DNA of 64,000 nt from DATKAS01 sp963773315 (GCA_963773315.1 CAVZAF010000005.1:744001-808000), one strand, 5' to 3'; shown: positions 25,637 to 35,346, counted from the first letter of the stretch. Notes: generated from the sequence alone by a model not told the origin. Numbers and translations are program-made.

Positions 25637-26470
25637 GTGTACGGGTTCCTCCGACGGCCGAAGTGGATCATCTTCACGTTCGGAGTGATCCTCCTCATCG
25701 TCCTCATGGTGAACCTCGGGTTCTGGCAGCTGCGCCGGCTCGACACCCGCAGGGCGCACAACGCGCAGATCAGTGAGCGCACCGCGTCGGCCGAGGTTCC
25801 GCTCGCCGATCTGGTGAAGCCCGACACGCCGATGGATGCCACGGCCGGTGTGCAGTGGCGCGAGGTCTCGGCGACAGGTCGCTACGACGAGAGCCAGCAG
25901 GTGCTCGTCCGCAACCGGACCTACAACGGCATCCCGGGCTACTTCGTGCTCACGCCGCTCGAGGTGCCGGGCGGCAACGTCGTGATCGTGAACCGCGGCT
26001 TCGTGCCGCTGGAGACGAGCGGCACCAAGCCGAACGTGCCGGCGGCACCTTCGGGCGTCGTCACGGTGAACGGCCGAGTGCGCTCGACACAGAAGCGCGG
26101 GCTGTTCGGTCCGCGCGATCCCGTCGAAGGCACGCTGACCGAGGTCGCGCGCGCTGATCTCGCGCGGCTGCAGCAGCAGATGCCGTACCACCTGCTTCCC
26201 GTCTACATCGAGCTCGAGACGTCCGACCCCTCCGAGGCTCGCGGCATCACGCCGGTGCCGTTGCCCGAGCTCGACGACGGACCCCACCTGAGCTACGCGA
26301 TCCAGTGGTTCCTGTTCTCGGCCCTGGCCGTCGTCGGCTGGGTGCTCGTCGTGCGCAAGACCGCCAAGGGCGAGGACAACATCATCGACGACGAGATGAC
26401 GGAGGACACAGCGACGGACGGCGACGATCGCGCGCCGACCGTGGTCGGCGCGGACGACACTGCCCCGTAG
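25637..26470 (+). CDS. SURF1-family cytochrome oxidase biogenesis protein
   Basis: 277 aa with the two-helix SURF1 topology: TM1 at about 10-30 ending in LGFWQLRRL (conserved GxWQxxR), a large outer domain with RNRTYNGIPGYFVLTPL and VNRGFVP, and TM2 at about 218-240 (YAIQWFLFSALAVVGWV). It assists insertion of haem A or copper-centre assembly in aa3-type oxidases. The C-terminal 30 residues are acidic and disordered. GTG at 25637; TACCTT lies 8 nt upstream. No oxidase subunit genes are adjacent. Confidence 0.92.
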   Translation: MYGFLRRPKWIIFTFGVILLIVLMVNLGFWQLRRLDTRRAHNAQISERTASAEVPLADLVKPDTPMDATAGVQWREVSATGRYDESQQVLVRNRTYNGIPGYFVLTPLEVPGGNVVIVNRGFVPLETSGTKPNVPAAPSGVVTVNGRVRSTQKRGLFGPRDPVEGTLTEVARADLARLQQQMPYHLLPVYIELETSDPSEARGITPVPLPELDDGPHLSYAIQWFLFSALAVVGWVLVVRKTAKGEDNIIDDEMTEDTATDGDDRAPTVVGADDTAP

Positions 26471-26479
26471 GCTCGCCTC

Positions 26480-28312
26480 ATGGCTGTCACCGACGACGCA
26501 TCCATCGACGAGCAGCGCTCACCAGCCCCCGACGACGTCGAGGACGTCGCGTGGGATCTCGAACCGCTCGTCGAGGGCAAGGGCGCGGCGGGAGTCGACG
26601 AGCTGATCGACCGGGCCGAGACTCTGGTGCCGTCGATGCTCGAGCACAAAGGCCGAATCGCCGAGATCGACGCGGGCACCCTCGTCGGTCTCATGCAGAC
26701 CATGGCCGATCTGCAGGAGCTCGTCGGTCGGGCCGCTTCGTACGCCGGCTTGCGGTTCGCGGTCGACACCAGCGACCCCGCGAACGGCGCGCTGATGCAG
26801 CGGGTGCAAGAGCGGGCGACCGCGATCACGACGCAGCTCATCTGGTTCGAGCTCGAGTGGGCCTCGCTCGACGACGCGGCTGCCGACGCGTTGGTCGCCG
26901 ACGAACGGCTGGCGCCCTACCGATACCACCTCGAGTCGGCGCGCCGATACCGGCCTCACCTGCTCACCGAGCCCGAGGAGAAGATCGACACCGAGAAGGA
27001 CGTGACAGGCCGCTCGGCGTGGGTGCGCCTCTTCAGCGAGCAGACGGCCGAGATCAAGGTGACGCTCGCCGACGGCACAGTGCTGCCGCTCGAGCGCGGC
27101 CTGTCGCTGATGATGCATCCCGATCGCGACACCCGCCGCGAGGCGGCACAGGCGATCACCGAGGGCCTCGCACCCGGGCTGCGCACTCGAGCATTCATCT
27201 TCAACACGTTGCTCGCCGACAAGGCGACCGACGACCGCCTCCGGCACTACCCCACATGGATCACGAGCCGGAACCTCGCGAACCAGGCCACCGACGAGAG
27301 CGTCGAGGCACTCGTCGACGCGGTGAAGCGCCGGTACGACATCCCGCAGCGCTGGTACGAGATGAAGAAGAAGATCCTCGGCCTGCCCCGTCTGGCGGAC
27401 TACGACCGCTACGCGTCCGTCGGCGCGAGCGAGACCGAGGTCGGCTGGGTCGAAGCGCGCGAGATGGTGCTCGACTCGTACGCTTCGTTCTCGCCCGAGC
27501 TCGCGACGCTTGCCCGGCGGTTCTTCGACGAGCGCTGGATCGACGCACCGGTGCGCCCCGGGAAGCGACCGGGCGCCTTCTGCTCCTACACGGTGCCGTC
27601 GCACCACCCCTACGTCTTCCTCAACTGGACGGCGAAGCGGAACGACGTGCTCACGCTCGCCCACGAGCTCGGACACGGCCTCCACGGCCACCTCGCGCGA
27701 GAGCAGGGCGTGTTCCACCAGTCGACGCCGCTCACTCTCGCCGAGACCGCATCGGTGTTCGGTGAGACCGTCACATTCGGGCGGCTGCTCGCGTCGACAG
27801 AAGATCCTCAAGATCGCCTCGCGCTGCTCGCAGAGTCGATCGAGGGCGCGATCGCGACGGTGTTCCGTCAGACCGCGATGAATCGGTTCGAGCAGGCGAT
27901 GCACACGGCCCGTCGTGCGGAGGGTGAGCTGTCGGTCGATCGGCTCGGAGAGCTCTGGGCCGAGTCGCAGACCGAGATGCTCGGCGACGCGGTCGAGATC
28001 ACCGACGGCTACCGCAGCTGGTGGAGCTACATCCCTCACTTCGTCGGCACGCCTGGGTACGTGTACGCATATGCCTACGGTCAGCTGCTCGCGATGTCGG
28101 TGTACCACCGCTACGAGACGCAGGGGTCCGACTTCGTGCCGCGCTACTTGCATCTCCTCCGCGCCGGAGGCTCGATGGCGCCCGAGGAGCTCGGGCGCAT
28201 CGTCGGGTGTGACCTCGACGACCCCGGCTTCTGGGATGGTGGGCTCGACCTCGTCGAGAAGCAGCTCGAGCAAGCCGAAGACGCAGCGGTGGCGGCGGGC
28301 CGGCTGGCCTAG
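26480..28312 (+). CDS. pepF: M3B-family oligoendopeptidase F
   Basis: 610 aa, usual length. The zinc motif HELGH is at 395-399 (AHELGHGLHG), followed by the glutamate ligand region ETASVFGE. N-terminal helices carry WDLEPL and the ADLQELVGRAASYAGLRF segment typical of PepF. It is a cytoplasmic metallopeptidase that trims oligopeptides. ATG at 26480; TAGGCT, which overlaps the SURF1 stop codon, ends 6 nt before it, so it may have its own leaderless transcript. Confidence 0.93.
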   Translation: MAVTDDASIDEQRSPAPDDVEDVAWDLEPLVEGKGAAGVDELIDRAETLVPSMLEHKGRIAEIDAGTLVGLMQTMADLQELVGRAASYAGLRFAVDTSDPANGALMQRVQERATAITTQLIWFELEWASLDDAAADALVADERLAPYRYHLESARRYRPHLLTEPEEKIDTEKDVTGRSAWVRLFSEQTAEIKVTLADGTVLPLERGLSLMMHPDRDTRREAAQAITEGLAPGLRTRAFIFNTLLADKATDDRLRHYPTWITSRNLANQATDESVEALVDAVKRRYDIPQRWYEMKKKILGLPRLADYDRYASVGASETEVGWVEAREMVLDSYASFSPELATLARRFFDERWIDAPVRPGKRPGAFCSYTVPSHHPYVFLNWTAKRNDVLTLAHELGHGLHGHLAREQGVFHQSTPLTLAETASVFGETVTFGRLLASTEDPQDRLALLAESIEGAIATVFRQTAMNRFEQAMHTARRAEGELSVDRLGELWAESQTEMLGDAVEITDGYRSWWSYIPHFVGTPGYVYAYAYGQLLAMSVYHRYETQGSDFVPRYLHLLRAGGSMAPEELGRIVGCDLDDPGFWDGGLDLVEKQLEQAEDAAVAAGRLA

Positions 28313-28321
28313 CGTTCGGCC

Positions 28322-29734
28322 ATGAGCGGCCCGAAGCCCGAAGTCGCGGGCACAGAGATCGCCGACTCCATCCTCGACCTCATCGGCAACACGCCGATGG
28401 TCAAGCTGCCGCGGCTGTCCGAGTCACAAGGCCTCGTCGCGACGCTCGCGGTGAAGCTCGAGACGACGAACCCAGGCGGCAGCGTCAAAGACCGCCCTGC
28501 GATCGCGATGATCGACGCCGCCGAGCGCGCCGGCCTGTTGAAGCCGGGCGGCACCATCGTCGAGCCCACATCGGGCAACACGGGTGTCGGGCTCGCGATC
28601 GTTGCCGCGCAGCGCGGCTACAAGTGCGTGTTCGTCATGACCGACAAGGTCGCGCCCGAGAAGATCGCGTTCCTGCGCGCGTACGGCGCCGAAGTCGTGG
28701 TGTGCCCGGTCGCGGTCGCGCCCGAGGACCCGCAGTCGTACTACTCGACGGCCGAGCGTCTCGTCCGCGAGATCCCGGGCGCATTCCGCCCGAACCAGTA
28801 CGCGAACCCTGCCAATCCACAGGCTCACGTCGAGTCGACAGGGCCCGAGATCTGGCGGCAGACCGCAGGCCGCGTGACCCATTTTGTCGCCGGACTGGGC
28901 ACGGGCGGCACGATCAGCGGCATCGGCCACTACCTCAAGTCACAGAACCCGCGGGTCCAGATCATCGGAGCGGACCCCGAAGGCTCCGTGTACTCGGGCG
29001 GGTCGGGGCGGCCGTACATGGTCGAGGGCATTGGCGAAGACTTCTGGCCCGAGACCTACGACCCCTCGGTCGTCGACCGGGTGATCCCGGTGAGCGACGA
29101 GGCGTCATTTCTCATGGCCCGACGAGTGGCGCTCGAGGAGGGCCTCCTCATCGGCGGATCGGGCGGCACCGCCGTGGCGGCCGCGGTGCGCGTCGCACAC
29201 GAGGCGGGCAAGGACGACATCGTCGTGGTGCTCGTCCCCGACTCCGGCCGCGGCTACCTCTCGCGGGTCTTCAACGACGAGTGGATGGCCGACTTCGGCT
29301 TCCTGCGCACGTGCGATCTGTGCGTCGCAGCCGTCCTCGACGCGCGGAGCGAGTCGCTGCCGCCGCTCATCTACGTGAACCCGAGCGACACCGTGCGAGA
29401 GGCGGTCGCGCTCATGCGCAAGCACGGCCTGTCGCAGCTGCCAGTGATCAAGAACGAACCCCCGTTCGCGGCGGCCGAGGTGCAGGGCGGGGTCGACGAG
29501 CTCGAGCTCATGGACGCCGCGTTCCACGACCCGGCCGTGCTCGACGTCGCGGTCGGCGACGTGATGGGTCCGAAGCTTCCGACAGTCGGCATCGGCCAGT
29601 CGCTCGACCTCGTCGTCCGCAAGCTCGACCAGGCACCGGCGCTGCTCGTGCTCTCCGGCGGCCGCCCGGTCGCGGTGCTGACCCGCACCGACGTCCTCAC
29701 CTTCCTCTCCCCGGGGGAGGACCTGGGTGGGTGA
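28322..29734 (+). CDS. cystathionine beta-synthase
   Basis: 470 aa. PLP domain: NPGGSVKDRPA with Lys56, TSGNTGVGLA and GLGTGGTISG. It is followed by two CBS repeats (about 345-470, including REAVALMRKHGLSQLPV and AVLTRTDVLTFL), the layout of true cystathionine beta-synthase rather than O-acetylserine sulfhydrylase. It condenses serine and homocysteine; the CBS pair may sense SAM or nucleotides. TAGCGT overlapping the PepF stop ends 6 nt before the ATG. It overlaps the next gene by 8 bp, so reverse transsulfuration is encoded as a unit. Confidence 0.92.
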   Translation: MSGPKPEVAGTEIADSILDLIGNTPMVKLPRLSESQGLVATLAVKLETTNPGGSVKDRPAIAMIDAAERAGLLKPGGTIVEPTSGNTGVGLAIVAAQRGYKCVFVMTDKVAPEKIAFLRAYGAEVVVCPVAVAPEDPQSYYSTAERLVREIPGAFRPNQYANPANPQAHVESTGPEIWRQTAGRVTHFVAGLGTGGTISGIGHYLKSQNPRVQIIGADPEGSVYSGGSGRPYMVEGIGEDFWPETYDPSVVDRVIPVSDEASFLMARRVALEEGLLIGGSGGTAVAAAVRVAHEAGKDDIVVVLVPDSGRGYLSRVFNDEWMADFGFLRTCDLCVAAVLDARSESLPPLIYVNPSDTVREAVALMRKHGLSQLPVIKNEPPFAAAEVQGGVDELELMDAAFHDPAVLDVAVGDVMGPKLPTVGIGQSLDLVVRKLDQAPALLVLSGGRPVAVLTRTDVLTFLSPGEDLGG

Positions 29735-30903
29735 GCTCGACCAGACGGGGTTCGACAGCGCGGCCCTCGGCTTCGAGACCCGCGCGATCCATGCCGGCCA
29801 GGAGCCCGACGCCGCGAGCGGTGCGGTCGTCCCCCCGATCTCGTTGTCGACGACGTTCGCGCAGACGGCCGTCGGTGAGCACCTCGGGTACGAGTACGCG
29901 CGCTCGGGCAACCCGACTCGCACCGCGCTCGAGACCTGCCTCGCGTCGCTCGAAGGCGCCAGGCACGGGTTCGCGTTCGCGAGCGGCCTCTCGGCGGAAG
30001 ACGCGCTCCTCCGTACCCTCGTGAGGCCGGGTCAGCGCATCCTCCTCGGCAACGACGCGTACGGCGGCACCTATCGGCTCATCTCGAAGGTGCACGAACC
30101 CGCCGGCATCACGTGGAGCGCAGTCGACCTCACCGACCCACTCGCGCTCGACGCGTCGTGGCCGGACGACGCGGTGCTCGTGTGGCTCGAGACGCCGACG
30201 AATCCGCTGCTGACCTGCATCGACATCGAGGCCGTCGCGACGATCGCACATCAGCACGGCGCGCGGTGCGTCGTCGACAACACCTTCGCCACCCCGTACC
30301 TGCAGCGACCGCTCGCAGCACGGCGCCGACGCCGTCGTCCACTCGTCGACGAAGTACCTCGGCGGCCACTCCGATGTGGTGGGCGGCTTCGCGGCGGTCG
30401 ATGACGAGGCGATCGCCGAGCCGATGCGCTTCATCCAGAACGCAGCCGGCGCAGTGCCGAGCCCGTTCGACTGCTACCTCGTGCTCCGGGGTCTCAAGAC
30501 GCTGGCCGTCCGCATGGAGCGCCATTGCGCGAATGCGCGAGCGATCGTCGACCTCCTCGTCGGCCATCCCAAGGTCGACCGGGTGCTGTACCCCCAGCTG
30601 CCCGACCATCCGGGCCACGCAGCTGCGGCGAAGCAGATGCGCGACTTCGGCGGGATGGTGTCGTTCACCTGCGCGGGCGGCGAGGCAGCCGCGCTCGAGG
30701 TCGTGCGCCACACGCAGCTGTTCACGCTGGCCGAGTCGCTCGGAGCCGTCGAGTCGCTCATCGAGCACCCTGGCCAGATGACACACGCGTCGGCGGCGGG
30801 CTCGCCGTTGCAGGTCGACGCTGCGCTCGTGCGACTTTCGGTCGGGATCGAGTCAGAGGCAGATCTCGTCGCGGACCTTGCGCAGGCCCTCGACGCGCTC
30901 TGA
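29727..30903 (+). CDS. cystathionine gamma-synthase/gamma-lyase, frameshifted as sequenced
   Basis: GTG start overlapping the CBS gene. The frame reads well through VVDNTFATPYLQRPL, then one extra base near 30316 (CTCGCAGCAC where CTCGAGCAC is expected) shifts it. In the next frame HGADAVVHSSTKYLGGHSD, containing the PLP lysine, and the whole C-terminal half follow to 30903. Removing one base gives 391 aa (1177 nt = 3x392+1), the normal length. As sequenced the product would lack the active-site lysine. Coupled to CBS, gamma-lyase activity (cystathionine to cysteine) is likely, but gamma-synthase cannot be excluded. Overlaps the convergent gene at 30853. Confidence 0.87.
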
Positions 30904-31482
30904 GGGCCCGTGCTCGAAGTACGTGCGGAGCTCGTCGAGCAAGGCGTGCGAGGTGCGGAAGTAGGTCTCCCGACGAAGCCACGCCATCTTCTTCGTGAGG
31001 TCTTTAGGTCGTAGGTCGAGCACGACCCGCGAGCAGTACCACGGCAGCATCTCGAGCACGACGGGCACCGAGACCGGCGACGCCCACATGCGCAGGCGAC
31101 CCTCGATGCGTCGCAAGGGTGGTGCGGCGGGACGCCTGGTCGCGATCGCTTCGTCCTCTGGCTCCTCGGGCAGCCGGCCGATGGTCCGCCATGTGCCCGT
31201 GCCCGCGCTCACGAGGCCGGGTGATCTGGCGAGCCACTCGTCGAGCCGCCGCTCGCCCATCTCGGGAGTCACGAGGAGGAATCTCCGCAGGATGAGGCTC
31301 GAGCGGTCGGTGCGTGGTGGCGCGAGCTCTTGGGGTGAGCTACCGGGCGCGACGGCTTCGGAGCGTTGAAACGTCTCGGCGATCAGCTCGAGCGCGTGCG
31401 TGAGCGTGTGCGCGCGCTCGCCATCGTCTTCGTCGCGCCTCTGGGGCTTGGGATCGTCCAGGACGTAGAGCGGAAGATCCAC
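30853..31482 (-). CDS. hypothetical protein
   Basis: 209 aa, probable GTG start at 31482 (MDLPLYVLDD). No family recognised. It is soluble, rich in Arg/Glu, with a long loop around residues 45-60, a mid-region WLARSPGLVSAGTGTWRTIG and a C-terminal helical part (TSHALLDELRTYFEHGP). No membrane segment or signal peptide. The 17-bp gap to the divergent carotenoid oxygenase must contain both promoters; a CAGAGT hexamer lies 6 nt before this start. Its 3' end overlaps the convergent gamma-synthase gene by 51 bp. Confidence 0.7.
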   Translation of the reverse strand: MDLPLYVLDDPKPQRRDEDDGERAHTLTHALELIAETFQRSEAVAPGSSPQELAPPRTDRSSLILRRFLLVTPEMGERRLDEWLARSPGLVSAGTGTWRTIGRLPEEPEDEAIATRRPAAPPLRRIEGRLRMWASPVSVPVVLEMLPWYCSRVVLDLRPKDLTKKMAWLRRETYFRTSHALLDELRTYFEHGPSERVEGLRKVRDEICL

Positions 31483-31499
31483 GTCTGTACTCTGAGCCG

Positions 31500-32834
31500 A
31501 TGTCGACGGTGGAGCAAGCAGCGAACCCCTTCTGGCTGAGCGGCAACTACGCGCCGGTGCTCGACGAGATCACGGCGCTCAACCTGCCAGTGACGGGCTC
31601 GGTGCCCTCTGACCTGCAGGGCCTCTACGTGCGCAACGGCGCCAACCCGCAAAGCGGCTGGTCGAGCCATTGGTTCTTCGGCAACGGAATGCTCCACGGG
31701 GTGAGGCTCGAAGGCGGGCGCGCAGCTTGGTACCGCAATCGGTACGTGCGCACCCCGCTCTACGAGGTCGACGGCGACCGAACGGCGCCCGAGCTGGTCG
31801 TCGACCGCACGATGAGCGCGGCCAACACCCACGTCGTCGGCCACGCTGGTCGCATCTTCGCCCTCGAGGAGGGGTCGTTCCCATTCGAGGTCGACGGCGA
31901 GCTCGCGACGCTCGGCTGTGAGACGTGGGGCGGACGGCTGACCACCGCGTTCACCGCTCACCCGAAGCTGTGCCCGCTGACCGGCGAGCTCCACTTCTTC
32001 GGGTACGGCGTCTTCCCGCCGTACCTCACGTATCACGTGCTCGACGCGTCAGGTGCGCTCGTCAAGAGCGAGCCGATCACCGTGTCGGGTCCGACGATGA
32101 TGCACGACTTCATGATCACGTCCGAGCACGCGATCTTCATGGACCTTCCCGTCGTGATCGACCTCGAGCTCGCGATGCGTGGCGAGCCACCGTTGCGATG
32201 GAGCGACGACTACGGCGCGCGTGTCGGCGTGATGCCGAGAGGCGGGTCGGACGCGGACGTGCGCTGGTTCGAGGTCGAGCCTTGCTACGTCTTCCATCCC
32301 TCGAACGCGTGGACCGATGGCACCAAGGTCGTGTGCGACGTCGGCCGGCACGATTCGATGTGGCGAACGAGCATGAACGACTTCGAGCCCAACTTCCTCC
32401 ACCGGTGGACGTTCGACCTCGAGACAGGCGCCGTCAGCGAAGCGCGGCTCGATGATCGCAGCCACGCGTTCCCGCGAGTCGCAGACGACAAGGTCGGGCT
32501 CGACAACCGGTATGCGTACATGGTGCAGCCTCGCGGCGGGAGCGCCGACGACGTCGCCTCGCCCGGCGTCATCACGAAGTGGGACAACAAGTCGGGGTCG
32601 GCCACCGCGCACGACCTCGGCGCGACGGCGTTCCCCGACGAGCCGGTGTTCGTTCGGGCGGGCGACGGCTCGGAGGACGAGGGCTACGTGCTGTCCTACG
32701 TGTACGACCGCAGCCGCGATTCGAGCGACCTGGTGATCCTCGACGCGGGAGACATCGCGGCTGCGCCGCTCGCGGTCGTCCACCTCCCCCGCCGCGTGCC
32801 GCACGGCTTCCACGGCAGCTTCATCCCCGACTGA
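31500..32834 (+). CDS. carotenoid oxygenase (RPE65/lignostilbene dioxygenase) family
   Basis: 444 aa. Family landmarks: LYVRNGANPQSGWSSHWFFGNGMLHGV near the start, ANTHVVGHAGRIFALEEGS, AHPKLCPLTGELHFFGY, MMHDFMITSEHAIF and a C-terminal HGFHGSF. The four iron-binding histidines fall in these segments. It would cleave a conjugated double bond of a carotenoid, stilbene or related phenylpropanoid; the substrate is unknown. ATG at 31500 with TACTCT 6 nt upstream (31488-31493). Confidence 0.9.
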   Translation: MSTVEQAANPFWLSGNYAPVLDEITALNLPVTGSVPSDLQGLYVRNGANPQSGWSSHWFFGNGMLHGVRLEGGRAAWYRNRYVRTPLYEVDGDRTAPELVVDRTMSAANTHVVGHAGRIFALEEGSFPFEVDGELATLGCETWGGRLTTAFTAHPKLCPLTGELHFFGYGVFPPYLTYHVLDASGALVKSEPITVSGPTMMHDFMITSEHAIFMDLPVVIDLELAMRGEPPLRWSDDYGARVGVMPRGGSDADVRWFEVEPCYVFHPSNAWTDGTKVVCDVGRHDSMWRTSMNDFEPNFLHRWTFDLETGAVSEARLDDRSHAFPRVADDKVGLDNRYAYMVQPRGGSADDVASPGVITKWDNKSGSATAHDLGATAFPDEPVFVRAGDGSEDEGYVLSYVYDRSRDSSDLVILDAGDIAAAPLAVVHLPRRVPHGFHGSFIPD

Positions 32835-32863
32835 CCCTTTGGCGTCGGCCTTCCCGCCGACCC

Positions 32864-33535
32864 TCAGCCCGCGAGCGACTCGGTGCCCTCCCACGCCGGG
32901 ACGTCAGGACGTTGCACGAACCGCGGCGGCGGAAGCGTCAGCCGGCCGAGCGAGAGCGTCGCCGCGACGGGATGCGCGGGTGCGAGCCGTGCGTCGCCGA
33001 ACCACGCACCGTCGAACCGGTTGAGCACCGGGCGCCCACGCTCAACGCGGAGGGCATCGAGGTGAGGCTCGACCTGGATCAGCCGCTCGCCTCTTCCGTC
33101 GATCGATCCCGGGTTCAGCCCGACCACGTGCTGGATGTCGTCTGCGCCGATGGGACGCGGGTCGTCGAGGCCGGCTTCGAGCACGACCGCATCGCCGTCG
33201 GTGACCGTGACTCGCACCCGGTCGTAGTGACGGTCGACGCGCACGTCCGCGACACGAGCCGGATACGCCCATCCCTCGGCCAGCGTCGACGTCAGCCGGC
33301 CACGGGTGGCGCCGCCGACGAGCAGCGCCCGCGCTCGGAAGCCGGCCCGGCACGACACCCGGAGGTGCACCGCGTCTACGCCGTCTGCGTGCCACGCAGT
33401 GATCGTGAGCAGTGTCGGGATCGTCGCGTGAAGGCCTCTCGGCAACAGCTCCTCGCCGCGCACTCCGGCGAGCTCGTAGGAGACGATGACCACTTCGGCC
33501 TCACCGAGGTCAAGTGCCTCGCTCGCCATCGTCAT
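32864..33535 (-). CDS. acetoacetate decarboxylase-like protein
   Basis: 223 aa, ATG overlapping the stop of the LLM monooxygenase gene (ATGA, 33532-33535); a second ATG 6 nt later is possible. LLPRGLHATIPTLLTITAWHA followed by HLRVSCRAGFRARALLVGGAT matches the beta-cone layout of acetoacetate-decarboxylase-like proteins. The Schiff-base lysine of the true enzyme is not evident, so a related, non-decarboxylase role is likely. Its coupling to the monooxygenase suggests joint catabolic work. Confidence 0.55.
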   Translation of the reverse strand: MTMASEALDLGEAEVVIVSYELAGVRGEELLPRGLHATIPTLLTITAWHADGVDAVHLRVSCRAGFRARALLVGGATRGRLTSTLAEGWAYPARVADVRVDRHYDRVRVTVTDGDAVVLEAGLDDPRPIGADDIQHVVGLNPGSIDGRGERLIQVEPHLDALRVERGRPVLNRFDGAWFGDARLAPAHPVAATLSLGRLTLPPPRFVQRPDVPAWEGTESLAG

Positions 33536-34614
33536 CGGTTGCGGACCTTCGGGAGCACTTCGCTCGCGAACAGGCGCAAGCTGTCGAGCACGTCGGCCTG
33601 GTCGATCACCTCGGCGGTGTTCAGGATGAAGTTGATTCCGTCGATGCCGACTGACTCCCACTCGCGCACCACTTCGATGATCCGCTCGGGATCGCCGATC
33701 GCGGTGCCTTCGGGGAGCGGCCTCCGCTCGCCGGGAGCGCCGGTCTCCTTCATCGCACGTGTCGCCTGGTTGCCGAGCGACTGGTACGCGCTCGTGGGGT
33801 AGGCCTCGCGCGTCCAGAGCAGGTGCGAGTTCAAGAGGGAGAACACGCCGGCCATGCGCACGCCCCGCTCCGCGGCGACGTCGATGTCCTCGTGGCAGTA
33901 CAAGAAGTTCTGGGTCGTCACGGCGTTCGTGACGATCGATCCGACGGGGTCGCAGAGCTCGATGCGCCGGTGGTACTCGGCGGTGCGCCGCGCCTGCTCG
34001 GCGAACGTGACGGCCGCGACGCCGAGGCAACCGAGCCCTCGATCCGCAGCGTCGAGCTCGGTGCCCGGAGTCGTCACCGTGACCCACATGGGCGGATGAG
34101 GATCCTGCATCGGCTTGGGAAGCACGTTGCGCTCGGGAACGTGGCACGACAGGCCGTCGAACGAGAACCGGTCCTGTGTCCACATCTGCGGGATGATCCG
34201 CACGTACTCATCCCACGTCTTCTTCGTGAGGTCGGGATCGGTGCCGAACCCGCCGAGCTCGGTCCACGTGGACGAACGCGCGGTCCCGAGCTCGAGCCGA
34301 CCGCCCGAGAGGATGTCGAGGGCGGCCGCGCGCTCGGCGACCCGCACCGGATGGTTCATCTCGGGCACGCACACGACCGCCCCATGACCGACTCGGATGC
34401 GCGAGGTGCGCGCCGCGACCGCGGTCAAGAACACTTCGGGCGACGAGCAGTGCGAGTAGCCCTCGAGGAAGTGATGCTCTACCGCCCACACCCAGTCGAA
34501 GCCGAGCTCGTCCGCGAGCACAGCTTGCTCGAGCGCGTTGGCGTACGCCTGCTGCTCCGCGGCGCGCGACACCGGCGTGGGCACCGACAGCTCGAAGAAG
34601 ACACCGAACTTCAT
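33532..34614 (-). CDS. LLM-class (luciferase-like, F420 or flavin) monooxygenase
   Basis: 360 aa. MKFGVFFEL start, GFDWVWAVEHHFLEG (the conserved EHH segment) and ERAAALDILSGGRLELGTARS are hallmarks of bacterial-luciferase-fold oxidoreductases. Flavin or F420 use cannot be decided by eye. ATG overlaps the stop of the upstream AlkD-like gene (ATGA) and its own stop overlaps the next gene, so three genes form a tight minus-strand operon. Confidence 0.9.
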   Translation of the reverse strand: MKFGVFFELSVPTPVSRAAEQQAYANALEQAVLADELGFDWVWAVEHHFLEGYSHCSSPEVFLTAVAARTSRIRVGHGAVVCVPEMNHPVRVAERAAALDILSGGRLELGTARSSTWTELGGFGTDPDLTKKTWDEYVRIIPQMWTQDRFSFDGLSCHVPERNVLPKPMQDPHPPMWVTVTTPGTELDAADRGLGCLGVAAVTFAEQARRTAEYHRRIELCDPVGSIVTNAVTTQNFLYCHEDIDVAAERGVRMAGVFSLLNSHLLWTREAYPTSAYQSLGNQATRAMKETGAPGERRPLPEGTAIGDPERIIEVVREWESVGIDGINFILNTAEVIDQADVLDSLRLFASEVLPKVRNR

Positions 34615-35309
34615 CCCCTCACTCCGATGTCGACTCGTTTGAGTGCCTCCCGTCTCGAAAGCGGCGCGAGCTCGCTCCCGTGCTCGTCGAGGAACCCGAG
34701 CACCGCAAGCGTGTCGACGTGCGCGTACGAACGCAAAGCCCATCCGATCGCCTTGCGGATGAAGAAGTCGCTGTCTGATGCCCGGCGCAGGCAGTACGAG
34801 AAGAGCACGTCGGGGTCGGTGTCGGCCTTCCACCGCTCCTGGTGGAGGATCGCCGACCGGGCGAGCCACACGTCGTCACTCTCGATCCACGCGTCCATCA
34901 CGACGCGCTGGCTGAGGTCGGCGTGCACGATCGCTCCGGCACCGTGGCGGCACAGCACGTCGACCGTGTCCCACCAGCTCTTGGTCGTGATCAGGAGTTG
35001 CAGGGTCTCGAGGAACGACGGGCCGCACACCTGGATGTGGCTGGCGATGTAGTCGCACGCCGCGTACTGGTACTCGCGCTCGGGCAAACGCCACAGCGCG
35101 CGGCCCATCGCGCGCACGTCGGCTCCGGTCGGAGTCGGAAAGCCTGAGAGGGCCACGCGGGCGAGCCGCCGCTGCTCGGGCGCCGACAGGCCGATGTACG
35201 CGAACTGGTCGCGCATGTACGCGGACATCGCCGCAGCGCGGGCCGGATCACGCTGCGGCGCGAACGCCCCTTCGAGCGCGCACACCACCCGGTCGGACAG
35301 AGCGGTCAC
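34611..35309 (-). CDS. AlkD-like DNA alkylation repair protein
   Basis: 232 aa of HEAT-like helical repeats. The family motif WWDTVDVL (near residue 110) and YCLRRASDSDFFIRKAIGWALRSYA are present, as in AlkC/AlkD glycosylases that remove N3/N7-alkyl purines. GTG at 35309, with TACGTT 6 nt upstream on the minus strand (35316-35321), a leaderless arrangement. It leads the operon with the LLM monooxygenase, an unexplained pairing. Confidence 0.88.
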   Translation of the reverse strand: MTALSDRVVCALEGAFAPQRDPARAAAMSAYMRDQFAYIGLSAPEQRRLARVALSGFPTPTGADVRAMGRALWRLPEREYQYAACDYIASHIQVCGPSFLETLQLLITTKSWWDTVDVLCRHGAGAIVHADLSQRVVMDAWIESDDVWLARSAILHQERWKADTDPDVLFSYCLRRASDSDFFIRKAIGWALRSYAHVDTLAVLGFLDEHGSELAPLSRREALKRVDIGVRG

Positions 35310-35346
35310 CTCGTGAACGTACCGCCCGTCCCCCTACCATCGCCCG

